From Acidimicrobiaceae bacterium (GTDB lineage: Bacteria > Actinomycetota > Acidimicrobiia > Acidimicrobiales > UBA8190): 9,372 nt of DNA. Shown one piece after another: positions 1 through 5,958 of this stretch. The translations under genes were made by a program, and so were the position numbers. The first letter of the stretch is position 1, and the number at the start of each line of letters is the position of its first letter. The stretch spans positions 1 to 9,372 of the forward strand of contig PKWD01000165.1 of the NCBI GenBank assembly GCA_003131945.1, read 5' to 3'. The notes beneath the pieces were generated by a model, which did no database searches, was not told the DNA's origin, and saw nothing but the letters and a program-made list of their open reading frames with translations.

Positions 1-2
1 CC

Positions 3-1424
3 CTCGGCATCCTCATCCGCAGCGGGGAGGGGCTCGAGCGCCTGGCCCAGGTGGACACGGTCGTCTTCGACAAGACGGGAACCCTGACCGAGCGCTTCGC
101 CCGCGTCACCAAGGTGCTGGTCGCCGCCGGCAGCAGCGAAGACGAGGTGATGGCCCTGGCGGCCGCCGTGGAGGCCGAGAGCGACCACCCCATCGCCTCG
201 GCCATACGGGCTGCCTATCCGCCTCGTGACCGGGTCGAGGAGGCCACGATCCTCCCAGGTACGGGGGTCGAGGGGATGGTCGGGGGTCACCGGATCAGGG
301 TGATCCGACTCACCGGATCGGACCTGCCGGCGGAGCTGGCCGACGGTGTGGCCGCCTGCGAAGGCCGGGGCGAGACAGTCGTCGTCGTCGAGCGCGACGC
401 CGCGGTGGTGGGGGCCATCGCCGTCACCACCCCGATGCGCACCGAGGCGGCCGCCGCCGTCGCCCAACTGCGTGCCATGGGCTTGCGGACGACGATCCTG
501 AGTGGTGACAGCGAGCCGGCGGTGCACACAGTGGCCGTGGCACTGGGTGTCGACGACGAGCAGAGCGCCCTGAGCCCGGCGGCCAAGGTCGACGCCTTGC
601 GGGCACTGCAGGCGGGCTCGCGTCACGTCCTGATGGTGGGCGACGGGATCAACGACGCCCCGGCCCTGGCCACGGCCGACGTCGCTTGTGCCATCGGCAG
701 CGGGACCGAAGCGGCCCTGGCCAACAGCGACGTGGCCCTCCTCGGTGACGATCTCCACGGGGTGCCGGCCGCCATCGGCATGGCGCGGTCGACCCTGGCT
801 GTCATCGTGCAGAACTTCGGTTGGGCCATGGGGTACAACATCTCGGCGCTGCCCCTGGCCGCCGTCGGTCTCCTCGACCCGCTGGTGGCCGCCTTGGCCA
901 TGGGCCTGTCGAGTCTGATCGTCGTGCTCAACAGCCTCCGGCTCATGCGGTTGGGACGCAGCGGACTCGACCAGGTGCAGCCCCCGCGGGTGATGCGCGG
1001 GGCGCGGGGCTTCGCCCTGTGGGTGGCCCTCCCGGTCGTGCTGTTCGCCGGGTCCACGGTCATCGGTCAGGTGGTGTCGCCGGCGCGCGGCCAGTCCCTC
1101 TTGCCGGCGCTCCCGGTCCCCATTTCGAACGTGGCCCTGGCAGGCGGCGGGAGTGCCGAGGTCTACCTCTATCCCGGACACCCCGGCGTGAACCAGCTCC
1201 ACGTGATCCTCGACGGCCTGAGTGTGGGCCAGGACGCCGCCAGTTCGATGCGGGTCACGACGTCACTCGCCGGTGGCGCTCCCCAGTTGGTGCGCCAGTT
1301 GCGCCTCAGTCCGGGACACTTCGTCGCCTACCCGACGCTCGGCCCCGGGACCTGGAGATTCTCGATGACGGCGTCGATCAATGGCCGTACGGTGCCGTTC
1401 AGCGTGACCCGCCCGGTGAAGTAG
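3..1424 (+). CDS. copA: Cu(I)-type P1B ATPase, 5' truncated, with C-terminal extra helix and CopC/YtkA-like domain
   Basis: This is the C-terminal 473 residues of a heavy-metal-transporting P-type ATPase, which would pump copper across the cytoplasmic membrane. The frame is open to the left edge (GILIRSGEGLERLA, then the phosphorylation loop), so the GTG at 51 is internal. Numbered from the first visible codon, I see DKTGT with the phosphorylated Asp at about 23, the P1B SDHP motif at 60-63, SGD at about 168, GDGIND at 213-218, YN in the seventh helix at 278-279 and MGLSS in the eighth at 300-304. YN plus MxxSS is the Cu(I) (P1B-1) signature. The metal-binding N-terminus, the actuator domain and the CPC helix lie outside the window. 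Most CopA proteins end soon after the eighth helix. Here a further hydrophobic helix (about 336-357) leads to about 115 residues resembling the beta-sandwich of CopC/CopD-tail, YtkA or FixH proteins, predicted to face outward. The ATPase call is firm; the tail assignment is inferred. Confidence 0.93.
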   Translation, partial: LGILIRSGEGLERLAQVDTVVFDKTGTLTERFARVTKVLVAAGSSEDEVMALAAAVEAESDHPIASAIRAAYPPRDRVEEATILPGTGVEGMVGGHRIRVIRLTGSDLPAELADGVAACEGRGETVVVVERDAAVVGAIAVTTPMRTEAAAAVAQLRAMGLRTTILSGDSEPAVHTVAVALGVDDEQSALSPAAKVDALRALQAGSRHVLMVGDGINDAPALATADVACAIGSGTEAALANSDVALLGDDLHGVPAAIGMARSTLAVIVQNFGWAMGYNISALPLAAVGLLDPLVAALAMGLSSLIVVLNSLRLMRLGRSGLDQVQPPRVMRGARGFALWVALPVVLFAGSTVIGQVVSPARGQSLLPALPVPISNVALAGGGSAEVYLYPGHPGVNQLHVILDGLSVGQDAASSMRVTTSLAGGAPQLVRQLRLSPGHFVAYPTLGPGTWRFSMTASINGRTVPFSVTRPVK

Positions 1425-1452
1425 TCAGGCCAGAAGTAGTTGCAGAAGTAAT
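1418..1452 (+). repeat. Three imperfect copies of GAAGTAGT at the ATPase stop, giving three in-frame stops
   Basis: GAAGTAGT occurs at 1418-1425 and 1433-1440, and GAAGTAAT at 1445-1452. The offsets are 15 and 12 nt, so all copies share the ATPase reading frame and each supplies AAG followed by a stop (TAG, TAG, TAA). The last two copies are preceded by CAG. The third copy touches the last codon of the convergent gene. It looks like a small tandem duplication of the gene end. I see no inverted repeat here, so it is not an obvious terminator. Confidence 0.6.
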
Positions 1453-2189
1453 TAGAGCATCAGGATCAGCATGTAGCCCATCGTGATGCACAGCGCGATG
1501 TGGCAGGCCATCTCGAGCCGGGGGGCCAGCAACCGCGACGGATCGGCTCCGGCCGGATCGTGAGCGCTCACGTCGGTATCGACCCCGGGGGCGGTCCTCT
1601 CGTCGTCGGCTCCTGTCGAGGCTCCGAAGGCGGCGCCGGAGGTGACGGCGCCGACGAGTGTGGGCCGGACCACCGTGTATCTGGTCAAGCCGTCGGCGTG
1701 CCACACGGCGGAGGCGAACAGGACGACGACGAGGAGCAGAGTCAGCCCTGTCAGGTTCGACGTTGCTCCGGCACCGCCCATGGCCACCATGCTTCGCGTG
1801 GCCGAGCCGGGGGGCGACGGCGACGCCTCCACGAACATGTACAGCATGGCCCCGGCCATGGCCAGGTGGGACAGATAGTGGGTCACGTGGTGCACGTGGT
1901 CGCTGTCGGCGGCCCCGATCCCGTGGCGCCAGACGAACAGCGCGCCACGCGTGGCGAACCAGAGGGTCAAGAAGCTGAACACGACTTCCCAGGCGCCGCT
2001 CGGAAGCGTCTTGAGCGCCCCGTCGAGCATCCCGGCCATGGCCGCGCCGTCGGCCATGTGGGCCAGGTTGGTGTCACGGTGCAGCGTCCGCCTCCACACC
2101 CTCGCCGCCACCAGTCGGGTCACGCAGTACAGCGCTGTGACGAGCATGATGCCCGCCAGGGTGTCGACGAGCCAGGTGGGTTGCAGCAC
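1452..2189 (-). CDS. DUF5134-like polytopic membrane protein, His/Met-rich
   Basis: This is a predicted integral membrane protein of 245 residues. I assign it to the actinobacterial DUF5134 family from its overall pattern; no biochemical function is known to me. About five to six hydrophobic segments are visible, near residues 8-28, 66-86, 105-121, 146-163 and 228-245. A notable stretch at 97-119 carries His98, 100, 101, 104 and 108 followed by Met111, 115 and 118. The last helix repeats the pattern with His230, Met237 and Met240. Such clustering in or beside helices would suit metal or haem binding, which is inference only. The loop at about 190-220 is acidic and probably disordered. The start is GTG, 3 nt beyond the stop of the upstream membrane gene, so the two are likely co-transcribed and translationally coupled. 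Its 3' end converges on the copper ATPase gene with a gap of about 27 nt. Confidence 0.8.
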   Translation of the reverse strand: MLQPTWLVDTLAGIMLVTALYCVTRLVAARVWRRTLHRDTNLAHMADGAAMAGMLDGALKTLPSGAWEVVFSFLTLWFATRGALFVWRHGIGAADSDHVHHVTHYLSHLAMAGAMLYMFVEASPSPPGSATRSMVAMGGAGATSNLTGLTLLLVVVLFASAVWHADGLTRYTVVRPTLVGAVTSGAAFGASTGADDERTAPGVDTDVSAHDPAGADPSRLLAPRLEMACHIALCITMGYMLILML

Positions 2190-2192
2190 GAC

Positions 2193-3206
2193 TTACGTCC
2201 CGCTCAGGCTGAGAGGGCGCGACAGATCCGCCCCCGGCTCAGAGACGGCGGCGGCGGGGGCTCGGACCCGCCTCGGCCAGAAGGCGGCGGCCACCAGCAT
2301 CAGGAGGGGCCCGCTGTTGGGGTCGGTTCCGGAGCCCGAGAAGACGTCGCCGAATCCCTGGCCCACGACCCACAAGACAGCGGACAGGACCACGGCGGCG
2401 ACGATGGTGGCGCGGGCAGCGGTCACCGAGAGGAAGGGGCCGAGGGCGATCACGCCGAGGACGATGGCGAGCACGATCGAGAACTCGAGGCCCCGGTGCG
2501 CCACCAGCGTGGCGGCCGAGTTGTCGAGGGATGACAACCAGTGGGGCTGCCCGACGGCCATGGCCTTGATCAAGTCGTGCAGTCCCTGCGGCGAGCGGTT
2601 GGCGGCCAGGAGCGCGTAGTAGGACAGGCTTCCCCACAGGGCGAGCCACAAGGCCCGCGCCACAGGCGCTCCGAGCGGACGGGCGGCCACGAATGGCTCC
2701 GTCGACGCATCCCGCTCGGTGGGCCACAGGAGGATGGCCAACAACGCGTAGAGGATCACGGCACCGGGGGCGCCGGTGAGGGGGCTGGCCGTGGGGGTGA
2801 GAACGCGCCCGAGTCCTTCGCCGATCCACCAGACACTGAGCGCCCAGGCGACCGATGTGGCCAGAGCGATCTTGACCGTCGGACGCCAGGCGATACCGAG
2901 CGCGATGACCAGCTGGATGAGGCCGAAGGCGGTGTTGGAGACCATGGCGTGATGCCCGATGGCGCGCCCGGCCCAGGTGATCTGGTGGGCCAGCGGGGTC
3001 GGATTCCCGGCGGCGTTGGCCGTGATCATCTGGTTCCCGAAGGCCTTCGTGAACATGAAGGGTTGGAACTGCAGCACGGCGTCGACCAGCCAGACCGTGG
3101 CCAGGACCAGTTGGAGCATCCGTCGCCGGTCGGGAGCCCGCCAGTCGACGGCCAGTGCACTTCTCGGTCGGGAGGATGCGTCGATGAACCCCATCGCTTC
3201 ACTCAT
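2193..3206 (-). CDS. Uncharacterised membrane protein, about eight helices
   Basis: I do not recognise a named function. The protein is 337 residues from the chosen ATG, with about eight hydrophobic helices, the first near residues 30-52 (containing VWLVDAVLQFQPFMF). Helices 2-4 hold conserved-looking small motifs such as WWIGEGLG and SPLTGAPGA. The N-terminal half has a loose DoxX-like feel, which I could not confirm. Three starts are possible: GTG at 3266, ATG at 3215 and ATG at 3206. I prefer 3206 because a GGGGG run lies about 10 nt upstream of it, whereas that run is only 1 nt from the ATG at 3215; the sequence before residue 1 is poorly hydrophobic and lacks a better ribosome site. The gene is first of a tight pair with the DUF5134-like gene and is divergent from the copper monooxygenase-like gene. 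A weak minus-strand promoter candidate is TGTAAA (3301-3306), 17 nt, TAGTCT (3278-3283). Confidence 0.75.
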   Translation of the reverse strand: MSEAMGFIDASSRPRSALAVDWRAPDRRRMLQLVLATVWLVDAVLQFQPFMFTKAFGNQMITANAAGNPTPLAHQITWAGRAIGHHAMVSNTAFGLIQLVIALGIAWRPTVKIALATSVAWALSVWWIGEGLGRVLTPTASPLTGAPGAVILYALLAILLWPTERDASTEPFVAARPLGAPVARALWLALWGSLSYYALLAANRSPQGLHDLIKAMAVGQPHWLSSLDNSAATLVAHRGLEFSIVLAIVLGVIALGPFLSVTAARATIVAAVVLSAVLWVVGQGFGDVFSGSGTDPNSGPLLMLVAAAFWPRRVRAPAAAVSEPGADLSRPLSLSGT

Positions 3207-3399
3207 CGTCGCCATGCCCCCACGGTTTCTGGTGGAATGCGCCTCCAGGTGGAGGGTGTCTCGCACGCTGGCATTTCAGACTACCGGTGGGGCAGGGTCC
3301 TTTACATTGCAGGTGGATCGACGAGGGGTCGTGGTGGGCACTGGTGTCGTACGTGGGGGCCGATGGCGGCCTGAACCGGCGGCTGACGCCGAAAGGGAC

Positions 3400-3405
3400 T
3401 ACCTT
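3400..3405 (+). promoter_or_regulatory. Candidate -10 box (TACCTT) for a leaderless monooxygenase-like mRNA
   Basis: TACCTT fits the actinobacterial TAnnnT pattern and ends exactly 6 nt before the ATG at 3412, so transcription would begin at or next to the start codon. The only purine-rich ribosome-site candidate, AAAGGG at 3392-3397, is 14 nt from the ATG, farther than usual. I see no convincing -35 box. The same geometry occurs before the lipoprotein gene at 5119. This is inferred from spacing only. Confidence 0.35.
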
Positions 3406-3411
3406 TTTCCC

Positions 3412-4524
3412 ATGGGGATCCCACGTTCTGCGCGCCTCGGCGTCGCCTGGTTGTTGGCGACAGTTGCCATTGTTATCGGGGGACTGGTGGCCGTTGGGTC
3501 CTCGGCCACGGCCGTGGCGCCCAAGGTCACCACCATCACCATGCGACCGGTGCTGGCCTACAAACCCATCGCCCCCCCGGGTGCCACCGACGACTACCAC
3601 TGCACGTTGGTCAATCCCCACGTCAAGCAGAACTCCTTCATCGTGGGGAGCCACTTCTATCCCGAGGGGATCGAGGTCCATCACGCCATCTTCTTCCTGG
3701 TTCCGCCCGATCTGGCCAAGCTGGCCGTGGCCGACGACAAGAACGGCAAGGGCTGGACCTGTTTCGGTGAGTCACCGCTCCCGGGTTCGTCGTTCGCCCA
3801 GGTCTCGAACACACCGTGGCTGACGGCGTGGGCGCCGGGACATGGCAAGGATGTGGAGCCGAAGGGGACGGGTGTGGTGTTCCCCAAAGGCAGCCTCGTG
3901 ATCGAGCAGATCCATTACAACCTCCTCCAGGGTGACGCTCCGGTACGGGCCAAGCTGACGCTCGTGACCGTGCCCGCCTCGACACCTCTGAAGCCGCTGC
4001 ACCTGAACCTGCTCCCGGCTCCCCCGGACATCCCGTGTCCGGCCGGAGTGACCGGCCCCCTGTGCAACCGGGCCGCCTCCCTGGCGAACACGGGCCAACG
4101 ATTCGGGCAGAGCGCCATCACTTTCGTGGACTTCCTCGAGCACTTCTGCGGGCGCAGCGTGACCGATCCCCCCGGTGGTGACACGACGAGCTGCACCTGG
4201 CCCATCGGCGCCGGGCACATCGTCCGGGTGACACCCCACATGCACCTGCTCGGGCAGGCCATGACGATCGTGCTCGACCCGGGGACACCTCAGGCGCAGA
4301 CCCTGCTCAACGACACCAGTTACAACTTCGACTATCAACGGTCGTTCACGCTGCCCAAGCCGGTGGCCACCAAGCCGGGGGACTCGGTCCAGGTCACCTG
4401 CACCTACAACCCCGTCCTGCGCCAGGAGCTCCCGCAGCTGAGGAAGCTCCCGCCGCGCTACGTCACCTGGGGCGACGGCTCCTCCGACGAGATGTGCCTG
4501 GCCATCTTGCAGTCGACCGCCTGA
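3412..4524 (+). CDS. Secreted copper type II monooxygenase-fold (PHM/DBH-like) protein
   Basis: This 370-residue protein has the two-domain fold of copper type II ascorbate-dependent monooxygenases (peptidylglycine hydroxylating and dopamine beta-monooxygenase type). An N-terminal hydrophobic segment (about 10-35) after a short basic start looks like a signal peptide or anchor, placing the protein outside the cytoplasm. Candidate ligands of the first copper site are His90-His91 (EVHHAIFF) and His168 (QIHYN). Those of the second are His276 and His278 (TPHMHLLG) and Met361 (DEMCLAIL). WAPG at 140-143 is also typical. Eight or so cysteines (64, 117, 209, 218, 246, 261, 330, 362) suggest disulfides. 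The ATG at 3412 is chosen because it opens directly on the signal sequence; the open frame upstream to 2959 lies antisense to the membrane gene and is discarded. Its substrate is unknown, and a copper-binding role without catalysis is possible. The neighbouring copper ATPase fits either role. Confidence 0.88.
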   Translation: MGIPRSARLGVAWLLATVAIVIGGLVAVGSSATAVAPKVTTITMRPVLAYKPIAPPGATDDYHCTLVNPHVKQNSFIVGSHFYPEGIEVHHAIFFLVPPDLAKLAVADDKNGKGWTCFGESPLPGSSFAQVSNTPWLTAWAPGHGKDVEPKGTGVVFPKGSLVIEQIHYNLLQGDAPVRAKLTLVTVPASTPLKPLHLNLLPAPPDIPCPAGVTGPLCNRAASLANTGQRFGQSAITFVDFLEHFCGRSVTDPPGGDTTSCTWPIGAGHIVRVTPHMHLLGQAMTIVLDPGTPQAQTLLNDTSYNFDYQRSFTLPKPVATKPGDSVQVTCTYNPVLRQELPQLRKLPPRYVTWGDGSSDEMCLAILQSTA

Positions 4525-4525
4525 G

Positions 4526-4564
4526 CCTCACGCGCCGCTTTTGAGGTCAGGCCCGAACGGGGCC
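4526..4564. terminator. Weak hairpins between convergent genes
   Basis: The 43 nt between the stop codons at 4524 and 4568 holds two short inverted repeats. One is CCTCA (4526-4530) with TGAGG (4542-4546), and it contains a TTTT in its loop. The other is GGCCC (4550-4554), loop GAACG, GGGCC (4560-4564). Neither is followed by a clear U-run, so they might slow polymerase from both sides but are not textbook intrinsic terminators. Confidence 0.3.
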
Positions 4565-4567
4565 GTC

Positions 4568-5119
4568 TCAGTCCCCGGCCCAACATCCGAGGATCACGTC
4601 CGACACGCTGTCGGCGATGTCGGCTTTGGTCGTGGGGGGCACACCGAATTGCGGCGGTAGTGCGGTGATATCGACGAGCAACACCTTCCAGTCCTTGCGG
4701 ACGACAACCGAGCCGTTGCTGGTGGTGAACGCACCCTGCCCCAGGTTGCCCAGTTTGCCGGTGTCTCCCAGCTGGCGTCCGAGCATGGCGAAGTAGCCCT
4801 TCGTCTGGGCCCAGCTCGACAACTCCTTGACCGACAGCACCATCGACCCGTTCGGGTATTGGTACCGGCAGGAGTAGAGGTGATCGATCCAGGTGGGTGT
4901 CTGGACGACCGCCTGGACACCGAGCACCTCGGCCAGTTCGCCCTGCGCCTTGTTCTGACACACCATCTTGGCGATCTCCGACGGCACGGGACCCGCCGGC
5001 AGGGGCACCGTCGTCTTCGGACGGGTGGGCGCCGCCGCCGATGTCGAGCCACACGCGGTGGCGCCCAAGGCGGTGACGGCGAGGGCGACGGCAACGACGA
5101 GCGGCGGGCACCTGCGCAC
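4568..5119 (-). CDS. Small secreted lipoprotein of unknown function
   Basis: I do not recognise a characterised family. The 183-residue product begins with a short basic start and a hydrophobic stretch (7-20) ending in GATACGS, so Cys23 is the likely lipidated residue. The -3 position is Ala rather than the preferred Leu, so the lipobox is slightly atypical. A Pro/Thr/Ala linker (about 28-46) leads to a folded domain of about 135 residues with three cysteines: Cys54, Cys84 (LYSCRY) and Cys179 (ILGCW). The stretch VVVRKDWKVLLVDITALP (about 138-155) is reminiscent of a recurrent domain in actinobacterial lipoproteins, from memory only. The GTG at 5119 is preferred because it directly opens the signal peptide. 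It has no good ribosome site and a TACTCT box 6 nt upstream. The gene is divergent from the enoyl-CoA hydratase gene and convergent with the monooxygenase-like gene. Confidence 0.78.
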   Translation of the reverse strand: MRRCPPLVVAVALAVTALGATACGSTSAAAPTRPKTTVPLPAGPVPSEIAKMVCQNKAQGELAEVLGVQAVVQTPTWIDHLYSCRYQYPNGSMVLSVKELSSWAQTKGYFAMLGRQLGDTGKLGNLGQGAFTTSNGSVVVRKDWKVLLVDITALPPQFGVPPTTKADIADSVSDVILGCWAGD

Positions 5120-5125
5120 TTTCCG

Positions 5126-5131
5126 AGAGTA
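5126..5131 (-). promoter_or_regulatory. Candidate -10 box (TACTCT) for a leaderless lipoprotein mRNA
   Basis: Read on the minus strand, TACTCT is followed by CGGAAA and then the GTG start at 5119, a 6 nt spacing. A weak -35-like CTGGCG sits 17 nt further upstream (5149-5154). The spacing implies transcription starting at the GTG, consistent with the poor ribosome site. This is inferred from sequence only. Confidence 0.35.
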
Positions 5132-5177
5132 ACAGAGGGCTTTCGCGCCGCCAGGCCGGGTGCTCGTGTCGCCGTCG

Positions 5178-5183
5178 TATGCT
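5178..5183 (+). promoter_or_regulatory. Candidate -10 box (TATGCT) for the hydratase gene
   Basis: TATGCT lies in the 88 nt divergent gap. A start about 7 nt downstream would give an untranslated leader of roughly 18 nt that contains the GGAG ribosome site. No recognisable -35 box is present at 16-18 nt spacing, so confidence is low. Confidence 0.25.
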
Positions 5184-5197
5184 CAGCACGCATGGAC

Positions 5198-5201
5198 GGA
5201 G
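5198..5201 (+). promoter_or_regulatory. Ribosome binding site (GGAG) deciding the TTG start
   Basis: GGAG, within the purine-rich GGACGGAGAA, sits 6 nt before the TTG at 5208. The alternative in-frame GTG codons at 5160 and 5166 have no comparable site and would add residues not typical of the family, so this site fixes the start. Confidence 0.6.
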
Positions 5202-5207
5202 AATGTC

Positions 5208-5954
5208 TTGCCCGTTGAGTGCACACGCCGTGGCCGCGTTCTCCTCATCGCTTTGCGACGGGAGGAGAAACGCAACGCCATCAACGAGGAGATGGCCCTC
5301 GGCATCGACAGCGCTCTCAACGAGCTTGAAGACGATGACGGGTTGTGGGTGGGCATACTCACGGGCGGGACCACCATCTTCTGCGCCGGGACCGACCTGC
5401 GCGTCGGTTCGGGCCCGGGTACCGAACGCGGCGGCCCGTACGGGATCATCCGGCGGCGACGATCGAAGCCGCTGATTGCGGCGGTGGAGGGGCTGGCCCT
5501 CGGTGGCGGCATGGAGATCGTCCTCGCCTGCGACCTGGTGGTGGCGTCGAGCACGGCCTCGTTCGGACTACCTGAGGTCAGACGGGGACTGCTGGCGCTC
5601 TATGGCGGAGTCTTCCGCTCCGCCCGGGCTCTTCCCCTGAACGTGGCCAAGGAGATCGTGCTCACCGGTGACCCCATCGACGCCGGCCGGGCCGAGCGCT
5701 ACGGCCTGGTGAACGCCGTGACCGAACCGGGGGGCGCTCTCGACGGGGCCTTGGATCTCGCCCGGCGTATCTGCGCCAACGCGCCGGTGGCGGTGCGCCA
5801 GAGCCTGCAGTTGCTCGAGTCATGTGCCGCCACCGAGGACGATGCCTGGCCGCTGTCGGATCAGGCCATGGCCGCCGTCATGGCCTCCGAGGACGCGGGC
5901 GAAGGCATTGCCGCCTTCCTCGAGCATCGTCCACCGAAGTGGAGCGGCCGTTGA
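5208..5954 (+). CDS. Enoyl-CoA hydratase/isomerase (crotonase) family protein
   Basis: This crotonase-fold enzyme has 248 residues, close to the usual 250-260, and is cytoplasmic with no signal sequence. Members bind acyl-CoA thioesters and use an oxyanion hole to hydrate or isomerise them. The first oxyanion-hole segment is FCAGTDLR (58-65) and the second is GLALGGGM (95-102). Glu103 (GGGMEIV) and Glu123 (GLPEVRRG) match the two catalytic glutamates of true enoyl-CoA hydratases, so hydratase chemistry is plausible. The C-terminal LTGDPIDAGRAERYGLVN stretch (152-169) is the usual trimer-region signature. An unusual RRRR run (82-85) precedes KPLIAAVEG. TTG at 5208 is chosen for its ribosome site. 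The substrate is not deducible. Its 3' end faces the amidohydrolase gene with only 4 nt between stops, so no terminator fits there. Confidence 0.92.
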   Translation: MPVECTRRGRVLLIALRREEKRNAINEEMALGIDSALNELEDDDGLWVGILTGGTTIFCAGTDLRVGSGPGTERGGPYGIIRRRRSKPLIAAVEGLALGGGMEIVLACDLVVASSTASFGLPEVRRGLLALYGGVFRSARALPLNVAKEIVLTGDPIDAGRAERYGLVNAVTEPGGALDGALDLARRICANAPVAVRQSLQLLESCAATEDDAWPLSDQAMAAVMASEDAGEGIAAFLEHRPPKWSGR

Positions 5955-5958
5955 CGCT

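Noticed and set aside
1500..2534. A 344-codon plus-strand open frame across both membrane protein genes
   Set aside because: It is low in complexity (Gly, His, Arg, Asp), spans two convincing minus-strand membrane genes and has no domain.
3281..3299. Possible CsoR-like operator (TACC and GGGT halves) in the divergent copper-region promoter
   Set aside because: The halves match the known pseudo-palindrome poorly and the spacing is not typical. In GC-rich DNA this could be chance.
2959..3411. N-terminal extension of the monooxygenase-like gene by 151 codons
   Set aside because: It would run antisense through the membrane protein gene and bury the signal peptide in the middle of the protein. 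The ATG at 3412 opens directly on that signal.
5160..5207. Earlier GTG starts (5160, 5166) for the hydratase gene
   Set aside because: They lack a ribosome site and overlap the likely promoter, while TTG at 5208 has GGAG at 6 nt and gives a family-typical N-terminus.
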